Origin: Cyclobacteriaceae bacterium
GTDB lineage: Bacteria; Bacteroidota; Bacteroidia; Cytophagales; Cyclobacteriaceae
DNA length: 64,000 bases
Assembly (NCBI GenBank): GCA_016786495.1
Contig: JAEUUJ010000051.1
Location: 1 to 64,000, forward strand
Reading direction: 5' to 3'
Part shown: positions 41,534 through 49,221 of the stretch, piece after piece
Layout: each line of letters starts with the position of its first letter
How positions within the stretch are numbered: position 1 is the first letter of the stretch
The notes under the pieces: generated by a model
The model's input: the letters and a program-made list of their open reading frames with translations, nothing else
Databases searched by the model: none
What the model was told of the DNA's origin: nothing
Position numbers and translations under genes: made by a program

Positions 41534-41534
41534 G

Positions 41535-41957
41535 CTATTTCCACAAAGATAGGCAAGCGTCCTCTTTTTCACGCATTGCCGCCTTTTCTGCCTTTGTCTT
41601 GTCGTTATAACCAAGCAGGTGTAGAACCCCGTGAATCATCACGCGGTTCAATTCGGTGGGAAAATCTGTTTTGAAGGTTTTGGCGTTTTCACGCACCCGG
41701 TCTACACTGATATAGATTTCGCCCTCAATCTCCTTTTCCGAGGGGTTGTAGTTGAAGGTAATAATATCCGTATAGGTCTTGTGGTCGAGAAACTCGATGT
41801 TGATCTGCCTCAGATACTCATCTGTACAGAAAATATATGTGAGGCCTAAAAGAGATTTCCCTTCGTGTTTGATGGTGTTCTTTATCCACGAAGTGGTTTT
41901 GCGGGGTTGTGCGAGCTTGAAGCGGGGCTTTTGAGAGAAATAATTAATGGCCGCCAT
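41535..41957 (-). CDS. ybeY: Endoribonuclease YbeY (rRNA maturation factor)
   Basis: A 140-residue protein of the UPF0054 family. The metal-binding signature is HGVLHLLGYNDKTKAEKAAM near residue 110. The first two histidines (H-x3-H) are kept, while the position of the third histidine of GYDH is Asp, as I recall for other Bacteroidota members. The family takes part in 16S rRNA 3' processing and ribosome quality control. It is preceded by the ATPase gene (1 bp overlap) and followed by the mnmG spacer. Confidence 0.9.
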   Translation of the reverse strand: MAAINYFSQKPRFKLAQPRKTTSWIKNTIKHEGKSLLGLTYIFCTDEYLRQINIEFLDHKTYTDIITFNYNPSEKEIEGEIYISVDRVRENAKTFKTDFPTELNRVMIHGVLHLLGYNDKTKAEKAAMREKEDACLSLWK

Positions 41958-42361
41958 TAAGAATTCATGTAGAAGCTCAACTCTACAGTTTTTCCGTTTT
42001 CACGGAATTCAACCTCGTCAGAGAGGTGTTTCATCAGGAAAATCCCACGGCCGCCCGGCTTTTCCAGATTTTCAGGAGCAGTAGGATCAGGAAGCTGTTC
42101 GTAGTTAAAGCCCGGACCTTCGTCTTTTACAATAAACTTGAGCAGGTTATCGTGGAGTGTCAGGCTGAGAAAAACGTTTTTAGCGGAGTTTCCAGAATTG
42201 CCGTGACGGATAGCATTGTTTACTGCTTCCGTTACCGCGATCATAATATTACCGTACAGGTCTTCATCCAGGTGAAAACGCTCTTTCGCGTTATCAATAA
42301 AGCTCTCAATCATTCTGATGTTCTCAACGATTGAGGGAATCTGGATACTGATCGTGTTCAT
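41957..42361 (-). CDS. HATPase_c anti-sigma-type ATP-binding protein
   Basis: A 134-residue GHKL ATPase of the RsbW/SpoIIAB kind. The N-box is IMIAVTEAVNNAIRHGNSGN (about residues 40-60), the G1 box VKDEGPGFNYEQLP (about 82-95), and the G2 region PGGRGIFLMKHLSDEVEF (about 108-125). Such proteins phosphorylate anti-anti-sigma factors or bind sigma factors. No cognate sigma or STAS protein is adjacent. It overlaps ybeY by 1 bp and follows the DUF4175 gene by 5 bp, so all three are one transcription unit. Confidence 0.88.
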   Translation of the reverse strand: MNTISIQIPSIVENIRMIESFIDNAKERFHLDEDLYGNIMIAVTEAVNNAIRHGNSGNSAKNVFLSLTLHDNLLKFIVKDEGPGFNYEQLPDPTAPENLEKPGGRGIFLMKHLSDEVEFRENGKTVELSFYMNS

Positions 42362-42366
42362 TTTCT

Positions 42367-45300
42367 CTATTTATTACCCCCTATCCGCTTGAAATATTCG
42401 CTTACTTCCTTCTTATAGTATGGAAACAGCTTGGGCGGAACGGTTTTCAACAATTCTACTTCTTTTTCCTTTAAACGTAAATATTCTTCAACTGCAGGCG
42501 GAATTTCTTTTTCGTAATCCTTTGCCGTCTCCCCTTTACGTTCATCATCGAGATCTTGTTCGCGCATCGACTTCTCCGATTCGAGTAAACGGGTTAAAAT
42601 TTCTTTCTGACGCTCAATGAGTTTATCGGTAAGCTGTTTGTTTACCAATTCCACTTCGGTCTCTTCCATTTTCTGATTCAAATCTCCGCCGGGAAGCTTA
42701 CCGCCATTTTCATTTTTCATTTTTTCCTGCATCTCCTGAAGCGCTCTGCGGATGCGCTCCTGCTCTGCTGCCATCTCAGCAAGCTCTTCCGATAATTCGC
42801 GCCCCTGCTTTCCACTGCCCTTCAGCTCTTCTATTCGCTTGTTTAATTGTTGCTGCATCTGCCCCAGACTTTGCTTCCCGCCTTTTGATTTTCCCTTGCC
42901 CGGTTTTGCCTTTTGCATCATCTGCATCATTTGATCGAAATGACTATCCAGCATCAGCGCGAGATTATTAATCGCAGTCATGCTGAATTGCATTTCACTG
43001 GCCGCCTGCTGGCGCCTGCGTTCTTTATTGGCTTCTATTACTTTATCAATGCGTGTATTCAGCTCCGTTACCTCACGCGTAACGAATGAACTCATCATGG
43101 CATCCTTCTTACTAAGCTCTAACAAACTGTCTTCCAACACTTTAACATCATCTTTCAACTTAAGTTGCTGTTGCGCAAGCACATTAAAACGGGGATCGTT
43201 TTGCTCGAGCTCACGGAATTTTTTGATGAGGTTCTCCTGGTCGAATGAAATCTTGATCAACCCGTGAATAATCTGACGGAGCGACTCCATGTTCTGCATG
43301 TCCATCTCCATTTCCATCGAATTCTGGGAATCCTCCATTTGCTGCTGCATTTGCTGCATTTGTTGAATTGCCTTTTTCTGTGATTCTTTTGCCTTCGAAG
43401 GACTGTTTTGCTTCAAGTTTTGCTCACTTTCTTGCTGCGATTTTTCAACGGATTCGGACTTTTCCTTTTCAGGTGCCCCATTTTCGTTCAATTCCTCACC
43501 CAGTTTTCTTAATTCTTCGAACTTTTCCTCCGTTTTTTTGAATTCTTCATTCAATTTTTGCTGCTCTTTTGCGAGTTCCTGGCTTTTCTCTTCTTTCGAC
43601 TGCTGGCCGGACTGGTTCTGATTTTCTTTTGACTGCTCGCCAGTTTTTTCGGGATTTTTCCCGTCTTCCTTCTTAGTGCCGTCTTCCTTCCTGGCGTCAT
43701 TTTTCTGGTCTTTGTTGCCGGAATCTTTCTTGTCGGATTTGCCCGACTGCTTTTCGAGCTCTTCTGTTTTTTTCAGGATCGCCTCCTGGGCCTCCCGCTT
43801 TTCTTTCAGGTCGGCAATTGCCTGCTCCATTTTATAGTCGAACTGAAGTTGTTTGAATAATTCCAGCGTCCGTTCAAGTTCCTTCTCCAGGTTTTTCGAA
43901 TTCTGGTTGAGCTTGTCCAGCGAGCGTTGAAGCTGTTGCGGATCGTTCTTTTCGCGCAATAACTTCTCGAGCTCTTCCATCAATTTTTTAGTTTCCTCAT
44001 CCAGCAGTTCATCCATCAGCTTCTGGATTTGTTCTGCTTTTTCACGCAGGCGCTCGTCCTGCTCGGTGAACGTCTCCTTCTTTTGTTCGAGGAGTTTGTT
44101 CTGCTCTTTCATCTGGTTGATCATCTGATCGAGCTTCTTTTTCTGCTCCAGAATATTTTCAATCTTTTTCTCGTCTTGCCAGTCGAGCGATTGCTTGCCT
44201 TTCAACTTTTGATTGAGATCCTCCACTTGTTTCTGAAACTCATCAGCCTTTTTTGCGCTCTGCTCAATTTTGCTTTCTGTTTGTGACTGGGTTTTAGAAA
44301 TGTCGGTGATTAGCTGGTCCTTGTCTGGAATGAAGAATGCATAGGTTGCAGAGCGTGTCGACTTGCGGCCGTTGACACCATCGTTGTCCCAGGTCTGTAA
44401 AAAATATTCAAGTTGCTGTCCGGGCTTCAGGTTTAGCGTGTCGAGGTTCCAGTTGAAAAAGAAACTTTGCTGCGGCTGATTGTACGTAACAGGGATGTTG
44501 ACTGTGCGATGGGTTAAGACTTTTTGCTGAGCGTCTTTCACGTGAAACTGCAGACTCAGCTGCGTGATTCCGTAGTCGTCGACCGCGACACCACTTAAGA
44601 TGATGCGCTTGTACAATACCGAGTCTCTGAAGTTGTTGATGTTGAGTTGCGGATAGAGATCTTTGATCACATCGACCGAATAGAAGATGCGTTCCTTGTT
44701 TTGACTTTGCTCATTCCGGAGGAAAACTTCGTACTGATCGGCATTCCTGAACTGTTTTGAGTGTATAAATGACTGATTATCAGTTGATTGAACGTCAATT
44801 GTGGAACTATCCGACCGGAAAAGCATCGATACACGCGTGGCATTTGCGGTATTTAATCTCCAGGTCACTAATGTGCCTTCCGGGATTTCGAGATTGCCCG
44901 CATTCACCAGTCGGTCATTTTTACGCTGAAGGTATTTTGGGTATTGAAGTTCAATGGCGAGTTGTGTGAGCTCCGGCCGGTTTGCCAGTGTTATTTCAAA
45001 ACTCTCCGAATAATAGCCGGCCGCGGAAAGTTGAAACGATTTTGGTTGCTGAAGCTTTTCGAATGTGTATTGGAAAATTCCCGCTTGCACGGTTTCCATT
45101 TTTAATTGCTGGTTTCCGATCACGAGGTAAGCTTCGTCCGGAACAGCTTCGCCTTCGAGGGCGAGTTGCAGGGTAAAGTCCTCGTTAAAAAAACCCACCA
45201 GCGTTTTGTTCTGAATATTAAAACTGAAGGGCGCTTGCGGTGAATACTGCTGGCTAAAATTTACAATGCGCTCGGTGCTTTGCGTGATGATGGTCTTGTT

Positions 45301-45804
45301 CAGCAGCAAAATCACCAGGATGATTCCAACCGGAATAGCCAGGTACTTCAGGTATTTTTTGTTGTCGTTAATCCGGATCACAGACTCGAACTGAACCGGC
45401 TCAAATTCTTTTGACTTTTGCAAGATGCTCGCCTGCGCGAGTCCGGAATCGCTCACCGATGCGAGCTGAATGAGGTTAACGAGCCGGTCTTTAATTCCGG
45501 GAAAGTAATCGCCAATCAATCGCGCACCTTGCTCATCGTTAAGTCCGCGTTTGGAAACCAAATAGGCAACCGGATCTTTGAAGAATTTAAATCCACAGTA
45601 AACTACTAGTCCGAAGAAAATAACCAGAATCAACAGCCGGCCCCAGGTGCCGAGCCAAAGAACATATTCCAGGATGGCAGCCGTAAGGAAATACGCCACC
45701 AGTATGGAAAGCGTAAACAGGATACCCCGAACCAGCAGGTTCAGATAATACCGTCTTTTAAAGGAATCAATCTTTTTTTGGATCCGCTCAATGCCGTTCG
45801 CCAT
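42367..45804 (-). CDS. DUF4175 family membrane coiled-coil protein
   Basis: A 1145-residue protein. Two transmembrane helices lie near residues 22-75 (LLVRGILFTLSILVAYFLTA and LLILVIFFGLVVYCGFKFF), with a third hydrophobic segment near 150-168 (YLAIPVGIILVILLLNK). A periplasmic beta domain spans about 190-480 (Ig-like segments such as LYPQLNINNFRDSVLYKRII). From about 500 to the end it is highly charged, with long coiled coils and Gln/Glu/Lys-rich low complexity (QKKLDQMINQMKEQNKLLEQ), plus MQQMQQQM near 820. The C-terminus ends PYYKKEVSEYFKRIG. The function of DUF4175 is unknown. It contains a parS-like site at 44534-44549. Confidence 0.9.
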   Translation of the reverse strand: MANGIERIQKKIDSFKRRYYLNLLVRGILFTLSILVAYFLTAAILEYVLWLGTWGRLLILVIFFGLVVYCGFKFFKDPVAYLVSKRGLNDEQGARLIGDYFPGIKDRLVNLIQLASVSDSGLAQASILQKSKEFEPVQFESVIRINDNKKYLKYLAIPVGIILVILLLNKTIITQSTERIVNFSQQYSPQAPFSFNIQNKTLVGFFNEDFTLQLALEGEAVPDEAYLVIGNQQLKMETVQAGIFQYTFEKLQQPKSFQLSAAGYYSESFEITLANRPELTQLAIELQYPKYLQRKNDRLVNAGNLEIPEGTLVTWRLNTANATRVSMLFRSDSSTIDVQSTDNQSFIHSKQFRNADQYEVFLRNEQSQNKERIFYSVDVIKDLYPQLNINNFRDSVLYKRIILSGVAVDDYGITQLSLQFHVKDAQQKVLTHRTVNIPVTYNQPQQSFFFNWNLDTLNLKPGQQLEYFLQTWDNDGVNGRKSTRSATYAFFIPDKDQLITDISKTQSQTESKIEQSAKKADEFQKQVEDLNQKLKGKQSLDWQDEKKIENILEQKKKLDQMINQMKEQNKLLEQKKETFTEQDERLREKAEQIQKLMDELLDEETKKLMEELEKLLREKNDPQQLQRSLDKLNQNSKNLEKELERTLELFKQLQFDYKMEQAIADLKEKREAQEAILKKTEELEKQSGKSDKKDSGNKDQKNDARKEDGTKKEDGKNPEKTGEQSKENQNQSGQQSKEEKSQELAKEQQKLNEEFKKTEEKFEELRKLGEELNENGAPEKEKSESVEKSQQESEQNLKQNSPSKAKESQKKAIQQMQQMQQQMEDSQNSMEMEMDMQNMESLRQIIHGLIKISFDQENLIKKFRELEQNDPRFNVLAQQQLKLKDDVKVLEDSLLELSKKDAMMSSFVTREVTELNTRIDKVIEANKERRRQQAASEMQFSMTAINNLALMLDSHFDQMMQMMQKAKPGKGKSKGGKQSLGQMQQQLNKRIEELKGSGKQGRELSEELAEMAAEQERIRRALQEMQEKMKNENGGKLPGGDLNQKMEETEVELVNKQLTDKLIERQKEILTRLLESEKSMREQDLDDERKGETAKDYEKEIPPAVEEYLRLKEKEVELLKTVPPKLFPYYKKEVSEYFKRIGGNK
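44534..44549. promoter_or_regulatory. parS-like site (14/16) inside the DUF4175 gene
   Basis: TCTTTCACGTGAAACT matches TGTTNCACGTGAAACA at 14 of 16 positions with an intact CACGTG core. It is located in coding DNA 3 kb from the mnmG-proximal pair. Confidence 0.5.
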
Positions 45805-45898
45805 CCTTACCCGGGTTTAATCTAAAAACGAATACGCCTTCTCTAAAGATACAGGCTAAATCATTTTTCAACAACGCCAATGGTATGGATGGGCGGGA

Positions 45899-46282
45899 TC
45901 AGATTTCGGGGGCCGCGGAAGAATCGATGACCCAACCGTTTTCGTGCTCGAAGTACTCGATCACGTGCATTTTCAGGAGTTTTTCCTGCTCCAGGAGATC
46001 GAAGTGAGGAAGTTTTTTGATCATTTTCCAGTGTGGCCAGCCCTGTTCATCAAGCCCCTCGAGCTCATAATACCCGGAAAGACTCAAAACTTTGCAAATG
46101 GCGATGTGCATGAGGTCTTGCTTTTCCTCTTTCGAGAAAGTCTTGGGGCCTCTGCCCAACTCATGAACCCCAATGAGAAACAGCACCCCGTTCAGGTCTT
46201 TGGGCTTTTTGCCGATCGTTTGTTGAAGCAAATTCAACAACGCCTGCCACCTGCGGTCAAAATCCAGGTCGCGTTTAAACAT
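45899..46282 (-). CDS. Small helical protein of unknown function
   Basis: A 127-residue protein starting at the ATG at 46282 (MFKRDLDFDRRWQALLNLLQ); the longer in-frame extension overlaps the upstream gene and is not preferred. A helical pattern with a conserved-looking GVLFLIGVHELGRGPKTFSK near residue 32, YYELEGLDEQGWPHWKMIKK near 75 and a KMHVIEYFEHENGW end. It overlaps the end of the carboxymuconolactone decarboxylase-like gene by 8 bp on the same strand, indicating coupling. No family is identified. Confidence 0.75.
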   Translation of the reverse strand: MFKRDLDFDRRWQALLNLLQQTIGKKPKDLNGVLFLIGVHELGRGPKTFSKEEKQDLMHIAICKVLSLSGYYELEGLDEQGWPHWKMIKKLPHFDLLEQEKLLKMHVIEYFEHENGWVIDSSAAPEI

Positions 46283-46616
46283 GTTGAAGTTCTTCCCAGA
46301 ATTCGAACGCTCTGCGCAGGTGCGGAATGACAATGGTTCCGCCAATCAGGGTGGCCACGCCCATCGCTTCGTGCACTTCTGCGGTGGTGAACCCAACTTC
46401 CTTACATTTTCCCAGATGATATTTCACGCAATCATCGCAGCGCAACACAAGTGAACAGGTTAACCCGATCAGCTCCTTGCTTTTTACATCCAGATGGCCT
46501 TCTGCGTAGGCATTGGTGTCGAGGTTAAAAATCCGCTTCACGATCAGACCGTCCGATGCCATGATCTTCTCGTTCATCTTGCTGCGGTATGCATTGAAAT
46601 CTTCTACTAATCCCAT
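46275..46616 (-). CDS. Carboxymuconolactone decarboxylase/AhpD-family protein
   Basis: A 113-residue helical protein of the CMD/AhpD family. The CxxC redox motif with following histidine is visible in LRCDDCVKYHLGKC (about residues 58-71), followed by AEVHEAMGVATLIGG. AhpD-type members act as alkylhydroperoxidases or disulfide-active thiol enzymes, so a redox role is plausible. It is the first gene of a two-gene unit with the small helical protein. Confidence 0.88.
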   Translation of the reverse strand: MGLVEDFNAYRSKMNEKIMASDGLIVKRIFNLDTNAYAEGHLDVKSKELIGLTCSLVLRCDDCVKYHLGKCKEVGFTTAEVHEAMGVATLIGGTIVIPHLRRAFEFWEELQHV

Positions 46617-46686
46617 AAATGCGTTCGTTGGTATTGATTAAAAACCTCAGTAATATTAGTAAGGCTTAGCTGCAAATGTACCCAGC

Positions 46687-47397
46687 ATGAAATTCTTTGC
46701 AACGGAAATTTTAACCGACTTTGTTGGGCTGTTTTATCCACGCTACTGTTTTGCCTGTAATCTGGGATTGGCGAAGGGTGAAGAAACGGTTTGCACAGCC
46801 TGCATGCTTGACCTTCCGCGAACGGATTATCACATCAACCCGGATAATGCGCTGTTCAGGCGTTTGGAGGGTCGCGTTAGACTTCAATTTGCAACGGCAT
46901 TTCTTCTTTTTCGGAAACGCGGCAAAGTGCAGCATCTGTTGCACCAGCTGAAGTACAACAACCATCCTGAAATTGGTCAAACCCTTGGCCGCGTGTATGG
47001 CGAAGACCTTCGTCAGCATCACATCGATGAAAAAATTGATGCCATCATTCCGGTGCCTTTGCATCGTTCAAGAAAACGCAGGCGCGGCTACAACCAGAGT
47101 ACCGAATTCGGAAAGGGATTATCGGAGAGTTTACAAAAGCCGTGTTACGATGATGTGCTTGTGCGGATCACGAAAACGGAAACACAAACCAGGAAGACCA
47201 AGTTAATGCGCTGGCAGAATGTCAAGGAAGTGTTTCACGTGGCCCAGCCAGAGGGGTTGCATGAAAAAAATGTTCTCCTCGTAGACGATGTGATCACTAC
47301 CGGAGCAACCATCGAAGCGTGCGTCAACATGTTGCTAAACGCGGGTTGCAAGAGCGTAAGCATTGCCAGCATAGCCTATACAGATGAAGGCAAATAA
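46687..47397 (+). CDS. ComF-family phosphoribosyltransferase-like protein
   Basis: A 236-residue ComF homologue. The N-terminal zinc-binding cysteines are CFACNLG and CTACML (about residues 18-39). The conserved AIIPVPLHRSRKRRRGYNQS is near residue 119, and the PRPP-binding signature VLLVDDVITTGATIEAC is near residue 198. In competent bacteria ComF helps DNA uptake; elsewhere its phosphoribosyltransferase substrate is unknown. Length fits the family. It is followed by a terminator. Confidence 0.92.
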   Translation: MKFFATEILTDFVGLFYPRYCFACNLGLAKGEETVCTACMLDLPRTDYHINPDNALFRRLEGRVRLQFATAFLLFRKRGKVQHLLHQLKYNNHPEIGQTLGRVYGEDLRQHHIDEKIDAIIPVPLHRSRKRRRGYNQSTEFGKGLSESLQKPCYDDVLVRITKTETQTRKTKLMRWQNVKEVFHVAQPEGLHEKNVLLVDDVITTGATIEACVNMLLNAGCKSVSIASIAYTDEGK

Positions 47398-47427
47398 AAA
47401 ACCCCGACCGTTAAAGTCAGGGTTTTT
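47397..47427. terminator. Bidirectional terminator between comF and gldJ
   Basis: Stem AAAAACCCCGAC (47397-47408) paired with GTCAGGGTTTTT (47416-47427), with one C-A mismatch and a 7-nt loop. A-rich on the left and T-rich on the right, so it can serve both converging genes. Confidence 0.75.
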
Positions 47428-47446
47428 GATATAAATTTCTAAGATT

Positions 47447-48697
47447 TTAGTAGTTCGAACCTGCTTTGATCATAGCACAACGGAAACCGATTGTTGCTGT
47501 TGCGCTATCCTGATCAAGATATCTTCTTGTACCCGGTGACATCCAGTACGCAACATCTTTCCAGCTACCACCTTTGTAAACGCGCGCACGGTCAGTTACC
47601 AGCGAGGTAAAGCTTTCCGCATTGCGTTGTGTGTACTGACCTGTTGCAGGATCTTTAATCAGGTTGTTGTTATAATCTTTTGCATCATCCAGGAAACCAT
47701 CTCTGCGGATTGGGTTCAGGTCATCAAAATCCTGGAACGTCATCGGACGGTAAACATCCTGTACCCACTCACTCACGTTACCGGCCATGTTATACAAGCC
47801 GAAGTCGTTTGGAGGGAATTCGTAAATCTGTGAAGTGATCAGGGCACCATCATTCAAACGACCGGCAATACCGGCATAGTCACCGCGACCGCGCTTAAAG
47901 TTGGCAAGCATATAACCCATCTGTTTGCCATACGGGTTACGAACCGCGTGGCCATCCCAAGGATAGATGCGCTGGTGTGTTTGCATTTCGTCTAACCATT
48001 GTGTTCCGATCATTGCCTGTGCAGCGTACTCCCATTCTGCTTCTGTTGGCAGACGGTAAGCCGGAACAACGATACCCGATTCCAATGGAATGCGGCCATC
48101 TGTTTCAGCATATTCTTCGCCGGCTTCTTTCGCCAGCGCAATGTTTACTGCGCGGGTTCTCCATACAGCATATTCACTGCACTGTGTCCACGTTACACCC
48201 ACCACCGGGAAGTAACGGAAGCCAGGATAACGCAGGTAGTGTTCTACGTATGGATCGTTGAAAGCGAGCTTTCCAACCCAAACGGTTGTATCAGGTTTTG
48301 CAGCGGCCAGAACTTCCTGTGTGGAGTCCTTACCGAGGTACCACATATATTCTAACCAGTGAATATTCGCAATTTCAGTTTCGTCCATGAAGAAAGAAGC
48401 CACTGAAACGGTTCTTTCGATGTTGTCGCGGTACGCCATAACATCTTCTTCAAAAGAACCCATTACTGCGCGACCACCTTCGATGAAAATCATGTTTGGA
48501 GCATCCGGCTGGCCTTCGTAATCGGTAACGCGGTATGTACCGGCATCTTCGTCATTGTACGCCAATCCGGTTGCGGTACTAATTTGTCCTGGGTTGGTAG
48601 AAGTGGGTTTACCGCCACCGCCTCCAAAAAGTGCACATCCCGAGAGGATGGCAGAGCTCACGGCTAGAAGGAAAAGAAGTCTGAAACAAGTCTTCAT
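47447..48697 (-). CDS. gldJ: Gliding motility lipoprotein GldJ (SUMF1/FGE-like)
   Basis: A 416-residue lipoprotein. The start ATG at 48697 gives MKTCFRLLFLLAVSSAILSG with the lipobox LSGC. The sulfatase-modifying-enzyme (FGE) fold is seen in NMIFIEGGRAVMGSFEEDVM (about residue 67), VVGVTWTQCSEYAVWR (about 190), YRLPTEAEWEYAAQ (about 225), LYNMAGNVSEWVQDVY (about 305) and VYKGGSWKD. GldJ supports gliding and type IX secretion, with a structural rather than enzymatic role. It could be confused with GldK, but the absence of gldLMN next to it favours GldJ. Confidence 0.85.
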   Translation of the reverse strand: MKTCFRLLFLLAVSSAILSGCALFGGGGGKPTSTNPGQISTATGLAYNDEDAGTYRVTDYEGQPDAPNMIFIEGGRAVMGSFEEDVMAYRDNIERTVSVASFFMDETEIANIHWLEYMWYLGKDSTQEVLAAAKPDTTVWVGKLAFNDPYVEHYLRYPGFRYFPVVGVTWTQCSEYAVWRTRAVNIALAKEAGEEYAETDGRIPLESGIVVPAYRLPTEAEWEYAAQAMIGTQWLDEMQTHQRIYPWDGHAVRNPYGKQMGYMLANFKRGRGDYAGIAGRLNDGALITSQIYEFPPNDFGLYNMAGNVSEWVQDVYRPMTFQDFDDLNPIRRDGFLDDAKDYNNNLIKDPATGQYTQRNAESFTSLVTDRARVYKGGSWKDVAYWMSPGTRRYLDQDSATATIGFRCAMIKAGSNY

Positions 48698-48957
48698 CTG
48701 GGTTTTCAGTTTAAAACAAATGCTAATATAGAGAGATAAATATATGTTTTCCAAGCAGTAGGCGTTAAATCCTGAATCGATGGTGTAAACGCTTTTACTA
48801 AACGGTGAAGTGCAGGACGTATTGTTTCGGGAATCGGATGTCCCAAAATAAGAATTCCGCAGTCGATGAGTTAACAAATTTGCCGGTTTAGACGCTGCTT
48901 TTTGCACTCCGGTTCGCTGGCACGGGATTTACGAAGGGTAGGGAAAATTAAGTTAGT

Positions 48958-49221
48958 ATGATTACTATCAGCGAGTTTCGGGTGATGCCTTTTGAGAAGA
49001 AATGTGATGTGGTAACCTATTTCGGGCAGTACCTCACCCACCGGTTTTTGGGCGAGTGCAAAGTGTTCCTGTACGCCACCGATGATTTTTTTATCGAGGT
49101 TTACTACTCTGCGAAATACCAGAAAGTTCTAATGATTAATGCCTTCGAGCAACGGGCGGGACTCGAACCCTACCTGGATGTGATTTCACTGGCCGATCTC
49201 GACAAGCGGCCGATCATGTGA
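48958..49221 (+). CDS. Small conserved-looking protein (87 aa) overlapping mfd
   Basis: An 87-residue cytosolic protein (MITISEFRVMPFEKKCDVVT), with strands KVFLYATDDFFIEVYYSA and helix VLMINAFEQRAGLEPYLDVI. No family is recognised. It is convergent with mfd, and the last 52 bp (49170-49221) are shared by the two reading frames on opposite strands. The 260 bp upstream to the gldJ start hold no gene that I can see. Confidence 0.7.
   Translation: MITISEFRVMPFEKKCDVVTYFGQYLTHRFLGECKVFLYATDDFFIEVYYSAKYQKVLMINAFEQRAGLEPYLDVISLADLDKRPIM

Noticed and set aside
44029-44286. Leu/Phe-rich frame on the plus strand
   Set aside because: An artefact of the complementary strand of the Gln/Glu/Lys-rich coiled coil of the DUF4175 protein.
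47231-47246. TGTTTCACGTGGCCCA in comF as a further parS site
   Set aside because: The left half is perfect but the right arm is mostly lost (13/16 by chance matches); not listed as a site, only mentioned with the cluster.
49150-49175. GGGACTCGAACCCTACC resembles the T-arm of a tRNA on the minus strand
   Set aside because: It lies inside the 87-aa reading frame (RAGLEPYLD region) and no acceptor, D or anticodon arm can be built around it.
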